NCBI GenBank assembly: GCA_021229015.1
Contig: CM037790.1
Coordinates: 51,530,997 to 51,594,996, forward strand
Direction of reading: 5' to 3'
DNA: 64,000 nucleotides
From: Solen grandis
Taxonomy: Eukaryota; Mollusca; Bivalvia; Adapedonta; Solenidae
A program made the translations under genes and the position numbers. Positions 1 to 11,900 of this stretch are shown piece after piece; the stretch's first letter is position 1, and the number at the start of each line of letters is the position of its first letter. The notes beneath the pieces are model-generated. The model saw nothing but the letters and a program-made list of their open reading frames with translations. It was not told the DNA's origin and did no database searches.

Positions 1-2550
1 TGTAGAATACCTTCGAATCTTCTGTGGACACAGGGTAATGCTGCCAGTTCTGCCACTATATCCACCTCTATTTTGCCTGCTTCTCTATTGGGTTTTTGTG
101 ACTCTTGGTTCTTGTGGGTATGGACACGATGTGGTGTTCTTGACTGGACATGACACGGGCGATTCTTATATAGCCCCCATCTTTATGATGCAGGGTATAC
201 TGATACTAGTAAGAACAATGACGACACCAGGCAACTGATTTCTGACAGACATCATCAATAACTTTCAGCTTTGCATGTTTCTGATCTTAAAAATCATTCA
301 TTATATAGATGATGATCTCGATGCTAAATGGACTGGTACTTTGGATTTCAGCAGCATCACTCTTTTTAGCAGTTTGCTACAGCTATCAAGTAATGAATAC
401 CACTGAATATGAAACACGACACAACAGGATCAAACACTTAGACAATGTGCATGATTCCTATACATTTATTATACAAAATTTAAAGTAACCCTAATTAAAC
501 TTTGTGAAGCTGGGATATAAAAATGGTTACAAATGGTGAAAGGGAGATCCTGATTTCCGGACGGACGGACGGAGGGCAAACTTATAGTCCCCTCAAGTGT
601 AAACACTGGTAGGGGACTTAATAAATATACTCTACTCTGGAGGTTTCAGTTGTCAATCTGTGGTAGAATACAAGAATGCACAAGTAGTTCAACTCAGGCA
701 CTTCAGTAGATTTGTATGTTTCAAAAACTTGTTTCTGAATTGATGTAAAAAGAAATGTTAATTAATTAATCTGAACATCACTCCAATATTTAATGACAAA
801 GAAAACAATGGTCACAGGCTAATCACATTTGCTCACCCAGTCAATAAATATGTTTAAAAAATGGTCTTATTGACAACAAAACATTTTCATATGATGAAGT
901 AATGTCATATAGTACTGAAAGTCTCCATAAAAGGCCAGTGTAAAAGTTTCTTTAAAGTGACTGGTCAGGACAATTCAGTAAAAGTATAAATATGTTGAAA
1001 TAATTATAGATAAAAGTTTGTTATACATTCATTGTAATTAAATTCAAGTTTTTTCCTGCTATTAAATTAACTTACTGACATTTAACATATGCAAAAAATG
1101 TTCACAGTGATAAGTATTGTTAATCGCTGACAAAAGTTGACCCTCATGTTCTGTCAAAGACTGAGGAAAATGTGTGTTGGTTGTATTTGATCTTGGGCAA
1201 CAGGTATGAACGAACAACTTACGCTGACCCTGATGTGTCACATACTTAACATCCATAACCACTTTATACCTTTTACCATCCAGACCGATTTCTTAAACTT
1301 GTATATCTTTGTGCACCTTAACTTAGTGACACGGGTAAAAAATTTTAGTTTTCAAAAACCCTTCAATCTTTACAGTGAATGCCTGTAATGTATTTGAACA
1401 GGTAAAATTTTTCTCTCCTCAAAACCTGACCCTGGAAATATTTAATTTTAGAAAAATAATAGCCAAACGGATGTTTTTAATTTAAATAATTTTATTTAAG
1501 TGACTGAAAATGTAATTTGATATTCAGCTTATATAAGTGTTTCTGTTTGTTTATCTTAAGTTTCCATTTTTCAGAGATAAAGGAGGAGAACTCAAAATGT
1601 AGGACAGTGACGCCCAATTTTTCCAATAAAAATGTGTCCTTTATGATTCTCTAGACTGTATTCAATGGCAGATTAAGCGCACTGTTTTTCCAGGTAATTC
1701 AGGTTTATAGAAGGGGGTGCACCTTATACGATGATATACAGTTTTTCGGGTTTCTTTTTTCAAACACCAAGAAGTGATATTTACCGGGATATGATCTCAG
1801 AAAATGGATATACTAAAATCCACTTAATATGATAATATGCCATAACGTCTATACGAAACCATAATAAACAATACTAAGTTATGGCTTTTCTTCTAATTAG
1901 TTATTAGTTATAATTAATTATCATGCATAGTTTAAAAAAACAATAGAACAGTTTAAATTTTCCTTCTTTGTCTATATAGAAAATATAGCAAACTGACACA
2001 TACGCCTTTATTTGAGAATTCATGTTATCTGAAATTTCTAAATTGAATAAAATCACTCATAGCAAGTTTAAATGTTTCTGAGTCTCAATCTGAATAGTGT
2101 ACATTGTAGATCCCAATACTGGGTTACGAACGAGCAAAGGTACGAATTATCCAAATATTGCATATGTTGAACTATATTTCTAAACATAATCAGTGATCAA
2201 TATATTATTTTCAAAACTTAGAAAAAAACTAACCAGTACATATTCATACCTGTTCAAAGTTCAATAAGCATAAAGTGTGTTAGAAGATAAACAGAATTGC
2301 TCATAGTGAACTTCTTACAAATGTCGGTGAAATTATCAAAGGGAAGTAACTGTAGAGGATACTGCATTAATCGTCGATTGGCTTGTAAATTTCCTGCGAA
2401 ATGTCATGACACTTTGATATTCTAATTTGGATGGATAAATCAATTTCAGTTTAAATCAACTTCTGTATCTACTCCTCGGAATTTAGAAAAAAATACATAA
2501 TTAAATGTTCAGGAACATGTTTGAGTACGTTGTAGTAGTCTGTACGGCTG
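1..2550. other. AT-rich flank, no supported gene
   Basis: No exon with convincing splice sites plus family homology was found. Near 570-635 there is a GGAC-rich stretch and a hairpin AGTCCCCTCAAGTG / CACTGGTAGGGGACT. This resembles the ends of the element at 31901-32144, so a fragment of that repeat family is present. Confidence 0.4.
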
Positions 2551-2559
2551 TAACCTAAT

Positions 2560-2730
2560 CCTGAAAAAGCAGCCAATCGAAAACCTCCTTTCATATGAAA
2601 CTACGGATGTAGTCCATGGAGTTGTTTGTAAACAACATGGCAGAAATGTTGATGTTTTTCTTCAGAGAATTGGGTTTATAGAAGTCGTTAAATTTATCAT
2701 GCATTTCAGATTCTAATAAAGAGTTCAGAT
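2560..2730 (+). promoter_or_regulatory. Probable calpain 5' flank/UTR with CCAAT, FOX-like site and short uORF
   Basis: An AGCCAATCG (CCAAT-like) motif lies near 2572. GTTGTTTGTAAACAAC at 2621-2636 has 7-bp inverted arms and contains the forkhead-like core GTAAACA. Right after it an ATG at 2637 in good context (AACATGG) opens a 14-codon reading frame ending at 2681, upstream of and separate from the calpain start. A TTTCAG at about 2704-2709 could be the acceptor of a 5' UTR intron. All of this is motif reading without expression data. Confidence 0.3.
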
Positions 2731-2916
2731 ATGGGGAGTAGTACTTCACGACCGTCTAGTGGGAACGGGAAGACTATATTGAAAGCTGAGTCTTTAATAA
2801 ATGGAAATACGGGTTATTCACGGGTGGATTCTTCTAATGTACGTCGCAAGACCGACGAAGAGAGCTTAGCAAACCACCAGGAAGGAGAATATGAAGGTTC
2901 AGATTTGGGAATATCG
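2731..2916 (+). CDS. Calpain exon 1, N-terminal leader
   Basis: Codes residues 1-62. It begins MGSSTSRPSS, giving Gly2 and Ser6 as required for N-myristoylation. The rest is Ser/Asn/Glu-rich, probably disordered, and diverges from other calpains as expected for this region. The donor TCG|GTAATA leaves phase 0. The start rests on Kozak context and the in-frame join to exon 2; a further upstream coding exon cannot be excluded. Confidence 0.8.
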
Positions 2917-5900
2917 GTAATATATATTTATTATTGATATTATTATTTGATATCTTCTATGTACCCTCTATGTAGTGATTGGCCTACATAGGCTATTTCA
3001 AATTAAACAACCATGTTGTTGGGTTAGCTCTTTAGCATATGGTCAAAGTGTCGGTCTACTGACCCAGGTGTCATAGATTCGATCCCTGGCAGATGTCAGA
3101 TATTTTCTCCCTAGAAATTACTTCATTGGTGACAAGTAAATTTGGATATATATGTGGGGAATGCATATAGCATAATAGGTTATCCTGAACCTAGACACTA
3201 CAGGAAACTTGGTTGATGCAGGTTTCAGATAAATAAAAGGAGGAAGAGTGTAGTGATTGGCCTACATAGTCACTTCCAACAGCCTTGCTGTTGGGCTAGT
3301 TCTTTAGCGATCTCCGCTTCGTGTAAGTATGAAACAGAGTGTCAGTCTACTGACCCATTGGTCTAGGGTTCGATTACTGACAGAGGTTGGATATTTTTCC
3401 CCCTTGAAATTACTTCACCTATATGGATGTGGTAAATTGCTAGTCCAATCAAAGAGCTGCTCCGATTCTTTTTTGATACTGTTTGTAATACCTCTCCATA
3501 GAGGATAGCACCAATCAAAAGTAGAGCTATATCATAAATTACTAGTACACAAAATTATTGTGCACTAGTAGATCCTACAAGAGTTGCATCTGACAGTTTC
3601 GATGTTTGGCTTACTCTTTAGGAAAATGGTTAGATTGTTGGTCTGCAGACCCAGAGGTATAGAGTTCAGATAATGACAGAGTAGGTATTTTTTCCACTGG
3701 AAAACAGCATTTGACATCTACAGTATCAGGAACTCTGACAACACCAACAATTCAGAAGAACTCCAGAATTGACATGCCAGATGAGCTGTTATGTTTTGAC
3801 TTTTCTGATTAAAAGTAAATTGAGCAGCCACATTTGTTGCAAACCAATGTAATCATCTTCATAAAATGTTATAAGTAACCCACTATGATAAATTGCAACT
3901 TTTTGGCATCATTCGGACAAATGACAACTTTTTTTCAGATAATCATCTGAAAAAAAGTTGTCATTTGTCCGAATGATGTGTCAAGGACTTCTAAGATTCA
4001 GACTGGACTCCTGAATTTCAAAGCAGGTGTCCTGTTGGGATAACTGGCTAAAGAGTAATTGTCAAACACTGGGAAGTACTTCTGGCACATGATTTGTGAC
4101 TATGTTATTGCTTTAATTAGTACCATTTCTGCCATCATTTCATCCGTTGTCATCATTCTGGTAAGGCTGAACATTTTTCTCACTCTGTCAAGCATCCAAA
4201 CTAAATTGAACTCTCAAGCACCTGCCATGACCTACCAACAAAGTTTATGTCATTTTAAGCACTCGTTTCTAAATAGAATAAATTTTGTTTTTTTTTTCTA
4301 TTGAATGAAAGTTTTATAAAAGTTCTGCATGATCTATTCAGACTATTATGGACTGGCTGCCAGCATTCTTGATGAAATATTGTGACTAAAATCAAACTCA
4401 AATAAGCTATATCTGTTGGAGTTGGGCAGTGTCCAGGAACACCCCCTTCTGCTGAATGAATAGCATGTAACTCAGCATTCCCTTTTCCACCATGTCCCTG
4501 ACCACTACTCCTAGACACACACTGCTATATACATATTCTTAATGTCTTGAATGGTGACTGGATTATTCCTTTATCATGCCATTCATTCCGTTAGGGGGTG
4601 TATTCCTGGACACTGCCTGCGAGTTGAGCCTAGTGTTTGAAACCCAATTGTTCATGGTTCATGGTGTCGAGGCTTTGTGCTTGACAAGTTCCACAAATTT
4701 GTCATAGTACACACACAAATAAACATCTCCATTTTAATTTCTTGATAATCATTCAGTTGTTGCCATAACCAAAATTACCACTGAACCATCAAACAATTTG
4801 TCATCCATTTGTGGATGTATTAAAACACTTGAAACTTCATTTTTCAGTTTAATATTATACTGAATGTTGTTTATTAAAGAAATATACAAGTAGCTATTTA
4901 GATTTTCCATCTAACAGTCAGTGATGTACAGAGGAAAGACATGCACAGCTATAGCACAATAATTTTGCCATTCATTATGGATATTGTACACAGTAATCTA
5001 TAAACAGAAAAAAAGATCTAATTCTGCAGGTGGGAGATTTTTTGACAATTGGATTTTTTTTTTTTTGTTGTTGTTGTTGTTTTTATACCTGTCGTTGTCC
5101 CCCTAATCTCTGTGCAGTTGAACTTCAACATTATCTCATTGACTGTGGACCTGACCAAAGATGACACTTTCATATTGATTTAACTTGATTGAGCCAGAAT
5201 AGGCCCTTGAGTGTTGACCCTTATTGTGTGTGTGTATTGCCCCCAGACTGAAAAATTGTGTAATATTAGCCAATATGCTGTAAAAGTCAACCTTTACTTT
5301 AATTTAATGTTATCTAAATGTAATCACCGTCCCTGGTGGCCAGGTGGTTAGAGTGTAATTAGCCTCAGGAGCGGGAGGTCACGGATTCGATCCCTGGCCA
5401 CAACATACCAAAGTCATTAAGAATGGTATTGGTATAGCTCCCTTGCTTGGTGCTCAGCTAATAAGGGTAGTTCCAGGACTGATTGGCCCGGTGATAGTGT
5501 GACTGGGTGTGGTATCATGGCACATGTCTATGGCGTAATACTGCAGAGACTGGCAGCACTATATCTGTCTCAAGTAAACGTAGTCTCCATATGACTGAAA
5601 TACTGTTAGTGGGACATTAAACCCAACAAACAAACAGATGTAATCACAATAATAGGTCATTTTTCAGGAGTAATGAACAGATTAAAGTATTTTTAATCAA
5701 ATTTTAATTCAGATATAAGTACATCCAATGACATGAAAAACCTGTATTCATTACTGTAATCTTAAATAACGAATACCCAGGTACGCTCACTGACACTCCA
5801 ATACTATGCTTGCATTCTCATAAGGACTAGAGATGTAGCAATAGTTATAGTAATTCAAACTTATCAAGTTAAATTAAATACCATGCGATGTGGTCCAGTG

Positions 5901-8900
5901 GTTGTGTTAATGAATTGGGAATTTGATACCTGCTAAGACCTAAATCTATGAACAAAGTACTGTATACCACCCAAGGAATCATTGATAGAGATAAATATAA
6001 GTTGTTAAGAGCTTCTTGTAATCAACATTAAAGAAATAAGTAAATAAGATGATACCCCAAGCCTTTTCAGCTCTTATTGATTAGTTTACATAAGGGGACC
6101 CTGGTGCTCTCTTGCGCTTGATGTGGAAGGGAACCAGTGCCCAAAGAAAACCAGTGTGTCTAAATATTTAGTAAATACCCTTTCATATGATGCAGTGTCA
6201 GTCTGATCAAGGATTGAACCTGGGCTGCTGTGGTGAAGAATCAGTACGTAAACCACTACATTATCCGGACTAGTCTGACTACATTATCCGGACTAGTATG
6301 ACTACATTATCCGGACTAGTCTGACTAAATTATCTGGACTAGTACGACTACACTATCTGGACTAGTATGACTACACTATCTGGACTAGTCCGACTACACT
6401 ATCTGGACTAGTCCGACTACACTATCTGGACTAGTCCGTACATCCTAACGCAGGTATACTTGTGTGGCTATCCTATTGTTCTTTCTATTGTTCTTTTAGC
6501 CACCTAAGAGACAATTTTAGCCACTTAAGAGAAAAGATCAAAGGCTGCTAACCCTAACCCATTGTTCCCTAGCCCCGTAAGTACCCCTACGTGTGTACGA
6601 CTACACTATCTGGACTAGTATGACTACACTATCTGGACTAGTCCGACTACACTATCTGGACACCCTAGGGTGCACAGTCAGTACACAAACAAGTACAAAT
6701 TAAAATATATGGTGTTTGTATAAATATCAGGTATATCTTGCTCAGTATCCCACAAGTTAAAGCAATGCTCTTTTATTTTTGTAAGTTAATTTCCTGGTAA
6801 CCCAGTGTCAATTCCCCTGCATGTGTTACTATCTTAAAAGGAATAGTCGGTATTTTGCAAGCATTGTGCATACCTATGAGATAATCTAAGTGTAGCAAAA
6901 GAAGTGCTCTGTCACCTTTGCTTAAAGATAAGAGATTGACTCTACCTTCATTAGCATGACTGGGTAATATGTAACTGACATATTTATAATGTCAATGTGT
7001 TCAGGCTTCTAATCATAGAAATTAGTTTTAGCCAGCCAGACTACCAGATGGTAACATTTGGTAGCCCTGATGCTTCTTTGGTACTCAAGACTTTGGGCAT
7101 TGCATGGATATGTCATAAACTGATTTTGCAGCTCTTTTTATAGAGTCCAGAGAAAATGGAGAAGTTAATGAAATCCTTACCCCATGGAGAGTTATTCTGT
7201 GACCCAGACTTTCCTGCAGATGAACATGCATTGTACTTCAGTGAAGACAAGTTACGCTCAAGAGACAAAACAATTGTGTGGAAGAGACCAAAGGTAAATC
7301 ATTTGTCACCATTGACATCTTTTATCACATGACTGTTTTTTTTTTATTTATTTAGCAAAAATATGATATAGTTTTAGGAAAACAGTTATAATTGCCGATG
7401 TTGATACAGTCTTCAAAATAATTGGCAGTCCAAGAGCCAAAGACTGCCTGATTTAAAACCAAGCTTTTCCTGTTTGCCATTTGTGAGCCCATTATGGACC
7501 CTTTAATAATATTGTATGACTGGACTTCACACTGGACATTCTAACTAAAGGAATGCAAAGAGCCAATGCCTCCTTAATCCCATTCAAAAGACATACCCTT
7601 TAGATAATTAGTCATAATTCATATACAAAGCTGTCTTAAAAAAAAATTCAATATAATTACGGAACTATATCGGAAACTCCTAGTTTCCATGATGAGCTAC
7701 TACCATAAGTTTTTTCTCATGTGGGAGCCTGAGTGCTTCCCAACTGGAAAAATATAGACTGTTAATGATTTTAATGTCAGTTGAACTATTACATATGGAA
7801 ATTACAAAGACCAAATACAACTTTAACAGTGAACCTACTGGCTGAAACCCACATGACCACAGTTTGTAATTATATAGGATTTTTTTTTCTTTCAAGGATA
7901 TAGTTGAGGAATGGCAGACCCCTCAACTGATGATAGATGGGATGACAAGAGATGACATAAAGCAAGGGATTCTGGGAGACTGCTGGTTCCTTTCATCCTG
8001 TGCAGCTGTATCCCAGAGAGAGAAATTCATGAGCAGGGTAGGTAACTTTTTCTTTCCTTTCCATGGAGCATGTTTTTAAATATGGTGTATATTTACCTGT
8101 TCCCTCATATATAGACTCATTTTCACACATTGAGCGTGTTTTTTCTCATAAACTATACTGTAGCTCAGAGTTTACACATATGCATGATAAAGAAAATCCT
8201 CTATTTTTATATACCATTTAAAGTTCTGTAAATTAATATTCATCAAGTCATAAATATTAATTGTACATGAATATTCATGAGGTAATGGGTTAATGTATCA
8301 TTAAAGTATTGCAGCAAAAAGGGCCGGCCCTGGGGGATTTTTTTTTTATGATTAAAAAAAAATATGTCTCCCCTGAAAATATAGATAAAATTAACATACA
8401 ACACAAAATCTTTCTGTAGATAAAGGATTTCAACTTTTGTATTAACAAAGGATGCCATCTTTTGTACCTTACTAGACTGCAAACACAGTGATGGGTTCAA
8501 ACCCAGTTCCAGGTGCAATGTACAGGTCCAATCCAGGAACAATCAAGAAGTAAATAAAGTAAAATCTTACAAGTTTAAACAATTACTATTGATGACTCAT
8601 TTGTGATTTAGCAATGATCTCAATCTGTCCTGGCTCTTCAATGCCTTGATCCTTTCCCATCTAATTATTGATGTGTTTTGATGCTTTGGCTTACAGAACG
8701 ATCCAGACCAAGTTATACAGCTCATGAAAGGCAGTTCTTATACTTATTGCTCATACAATAGTTAAGCCTTTCCCTCATAGAGGAAACCATGAAAAGACCT
8801 ATGCGAACAGCATAAAACCAGATCAGCCTGCGAGTAACTCGCAGGCTGATCAGGTTTTATGCTGTTCGCTGCTCCTCAGTGGTCTGGAAATGAGGATTTT

Positions 8901-11900
8901 GTAATTAAATTTGGTAAGGTTTAACTGTGGTTTTCTGCAGATCAGGCTTTATGTGGTACCTATTGAGTGCGTCAAAATGAGTCTATATGAGGGAAAGGGT
9001 TAAGCTCAGATTCTACTATCTGCATGGCGAAGAAAAACCCATTGTTTCAAATACCAGTTTACAAAATTAATATTCATCAAGACATTTTTGTAAGGTAATG
9101 AATCAATACCACACAAAATTGCAGTTTTTGTAATGGATGCATAGAATTACTGAATGCTGAAGGGACGCAGGAAAAAAATATCTCTAAATGCCTGTTCCGA
9201 TAAAGATGGGAGATGAAGGCACAGTTCTTGAGGTATCTAGTTCCATATCACTTAAATTCTTGTAACATAAAACTCAACAACAACCAGAATTTTTTCTTTT
9301 TTTGCCAAACAATCTTGATCAAACTTGAAGATGATGTTTATAGCTATTATATCTCAGCCATGGCATATTGTCTGGTTGTGTTTAACCCTTTCCCTCATAG
9401 AGGACACCATGAAAAGGCCTATGCGAACAGCATAAAACCAGATCAGCCTGCGAGTAACTCGCAGGCTGATCAGGTTTTATGCTGTTCGCTGCTCCTCAGT
9501 GGTCTGGAAATGAGTAATTAAATTTGGTAAGGTTTAAGGGTGGTTTTCTGCAGATCAGGCTTTATGTGATACCTACTGAGGGCATCAAAATGAGTCTATA
9601 TGAGGGAAAGGGCTAACATCCCACTGACAGTATTTCAATCATTTGGAGACTTTTGTCTACATGAGACAGATATAGTGCTGCCTCACTGTAATAACATGCA
9701 TGGATCCTTTTGTTTTTTAAAATGAAAATTATTTCAAGATCAGACAAAAAGAAATGATAATTTGATTTTCTTTCATATCTTAATACTTGAATTTTTTCCA
9801 TCATTTGACATCTGGGCATAACTACTTGCTGCTCTACATTTGTTGTATTCTCTATTATTTAGTTAAAGGGATAATATAAATGCATCATTTTTGTGTTCTG
9901 AAAATGAAGTTCAACCCTTACAATAGTGAAAAATTGATGTAAGGGAAACTGCAAGAGTAAATTATGAAATAACAAAACAGTCATCAATGTATAATTGATT
10001 CACTAGACATGAGCACAATATCTGCACATGCAGTATGGAATCTGTTTAATATCACAATCAATATGTAGACAGAGTCAGACTGGGAAATGATTCATCCGAG
10101 AACAATAGACTGAAAAGTTTTCATGTTGGAAATCAAATAATTCATTAAACATTCATGTAAATACAAGTTGTGTATAGGTTTATTATATTAAAGTATGCCA
10201 GATAGGAGGTCTATACTGAACTTTATTTTTTATATCTCTTTTTAGGGGTGTGTATGAGAGATATTTTATGTATTCAGACAGGTAATACCTGTACATGATA
10301 AAAGCTGTAAATTATATTATACAATAAATTGAATAAACCTTAGGGAATTTGAAGGTACACCAAAATTGAACTGAATAGATTGTGTTTGAGAAAACCCCTA
10401 ACATGCCTAAAAGCCACAAGTGAGGGGTGGAAGAGTAATTAATTCAAATATGCCAAGACCTCCTTCAGGAAATCTTGTTTTTATCAATACTCCCTCAACC
10501 CAAACAACCACCACCATAATATGCTTTTTATTTTTACCCAATGAGTGCCCCCCAACCCCTATTGTAAACACATTGCTTACTGTAATATATGATTCAATTA
10601 AAACACCTTTTAGTCTTTAATAAAATTGGACTTTTTTTTTAAAAGTTTTGGTGAATTGGCCTTTCTAGTAAAAAATTCATTCTACCATGACTTATGTCAT
10701 GTGATTATAATTTATTTTCCTTTCATGACTAGGCCAGGTTTTTATTCAAAGTAGCATAGGTATGTAAATCAAATCAACCACTGATTACATAATATACCAG
10801 CATTACTATTGCCTAATCAGGTAAGTTACTTTGAATATATTTGGAAAAAGTGGTATGTTGAATTGATTCATTTAGACTCATTTTGATGCATAGGTAAACA
10901 GAGCAGATCCAGATCCTATTGGAGCTGTCTGATCAGGGTCTCCTTGTTTGCTTGTTCGATTTTGTACACAGTCCATATACATGTACCATTTTAAGTCCAG
11001 TTACCTGTAATTGATAGTCATTAAGTCATAACTTTGTACATGAATATTCACATGGGTCTGACATGTATCATTGTTGGACAAATATAAAGAGGGATTCTTT
11101 TCTAAATACTTCAGGAAAGTGTTGTCCACAGTTGTGATCAGGAGTGAGGGCAGCTCAGAAGTGATACTTACTGTATATAGTAATATGTATTGTGTTCTGT
11201 CTCATTTAAAAAAGCTAGAAGGACATATTTTAAAAAATTTTGTTTGTGGTATTTAGGTATTGATCTGATAATAATAGGATTATTTTATTCACAGTATAAA
11301 ATTATTTATAATGACAAATGTTGGTATCAAGCACCTGTGTAGACAATTTCATACAAATATGAAGCCACCTTTTATATTGGTTTGCCATTAGTAATTCATA
11401 TGTAGATGATGTTGAATTCTTAAGTTGCTATGGTAACATTGGTAATGACATAAGTAGGCAATTTTTTTTCTTTACAGTTTTGTCTATCACTGAAGACTAG
11501 GCAGGCCATCATCAGTTGTTTTTCATGTTCTTTGAAAATCATATGTTGATAAAGTTATCTGACAAATTTGTTTAAACTTATTTAATTTTACATCCATTTG
11601 GAATCAAGTTCTAAGAACTTTCACTTATCCTTATCAATGGTTTCTGGGACTAGAACTTTGTGTCTGGGATGGTCATAAAAGATCATTGACCAAAACAGGG
11701 TTTGAACCTACAACCTTTGGATCCATAATCATGCACTCTTCCACTAAACCATGTAACCGTCTTGAATTGGTTTTTAATTTTATATTCTAGACAGGCCAAA
11801 ATTTGAAAAACTAAGGTCAGATAACTGTTTGTATTTCTCCAGGTGATGCTGAAGGATCAGCCTCTCTGTGGGGATGGATATAGGGGAATGGTGCACTTTA

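Noticed and set aside
1226..1300. Possible - strand exon with GTAAGT donor coding GLDGKRYKVVMDVKYVTHQG
   Set aside because: The donor is good, but no acceptor with a pyrimidine tract lies upstream, a stop is close, and no family is recognised. Worth re-checking with RNA-seq.
6545..6562. CTAACCCTAACCC, telomere-like
   Set aside because: Only two units, inside repeat-rich intron; chance or minor duplication.
8697..8765. Exon-like stretch after TTACAG in calpain intron 3
   Set aside because: It lies in the M2 repeat and would insert unrelated residues between KFMSR and VMLKDQ, a junction that is contiguous in calpains.
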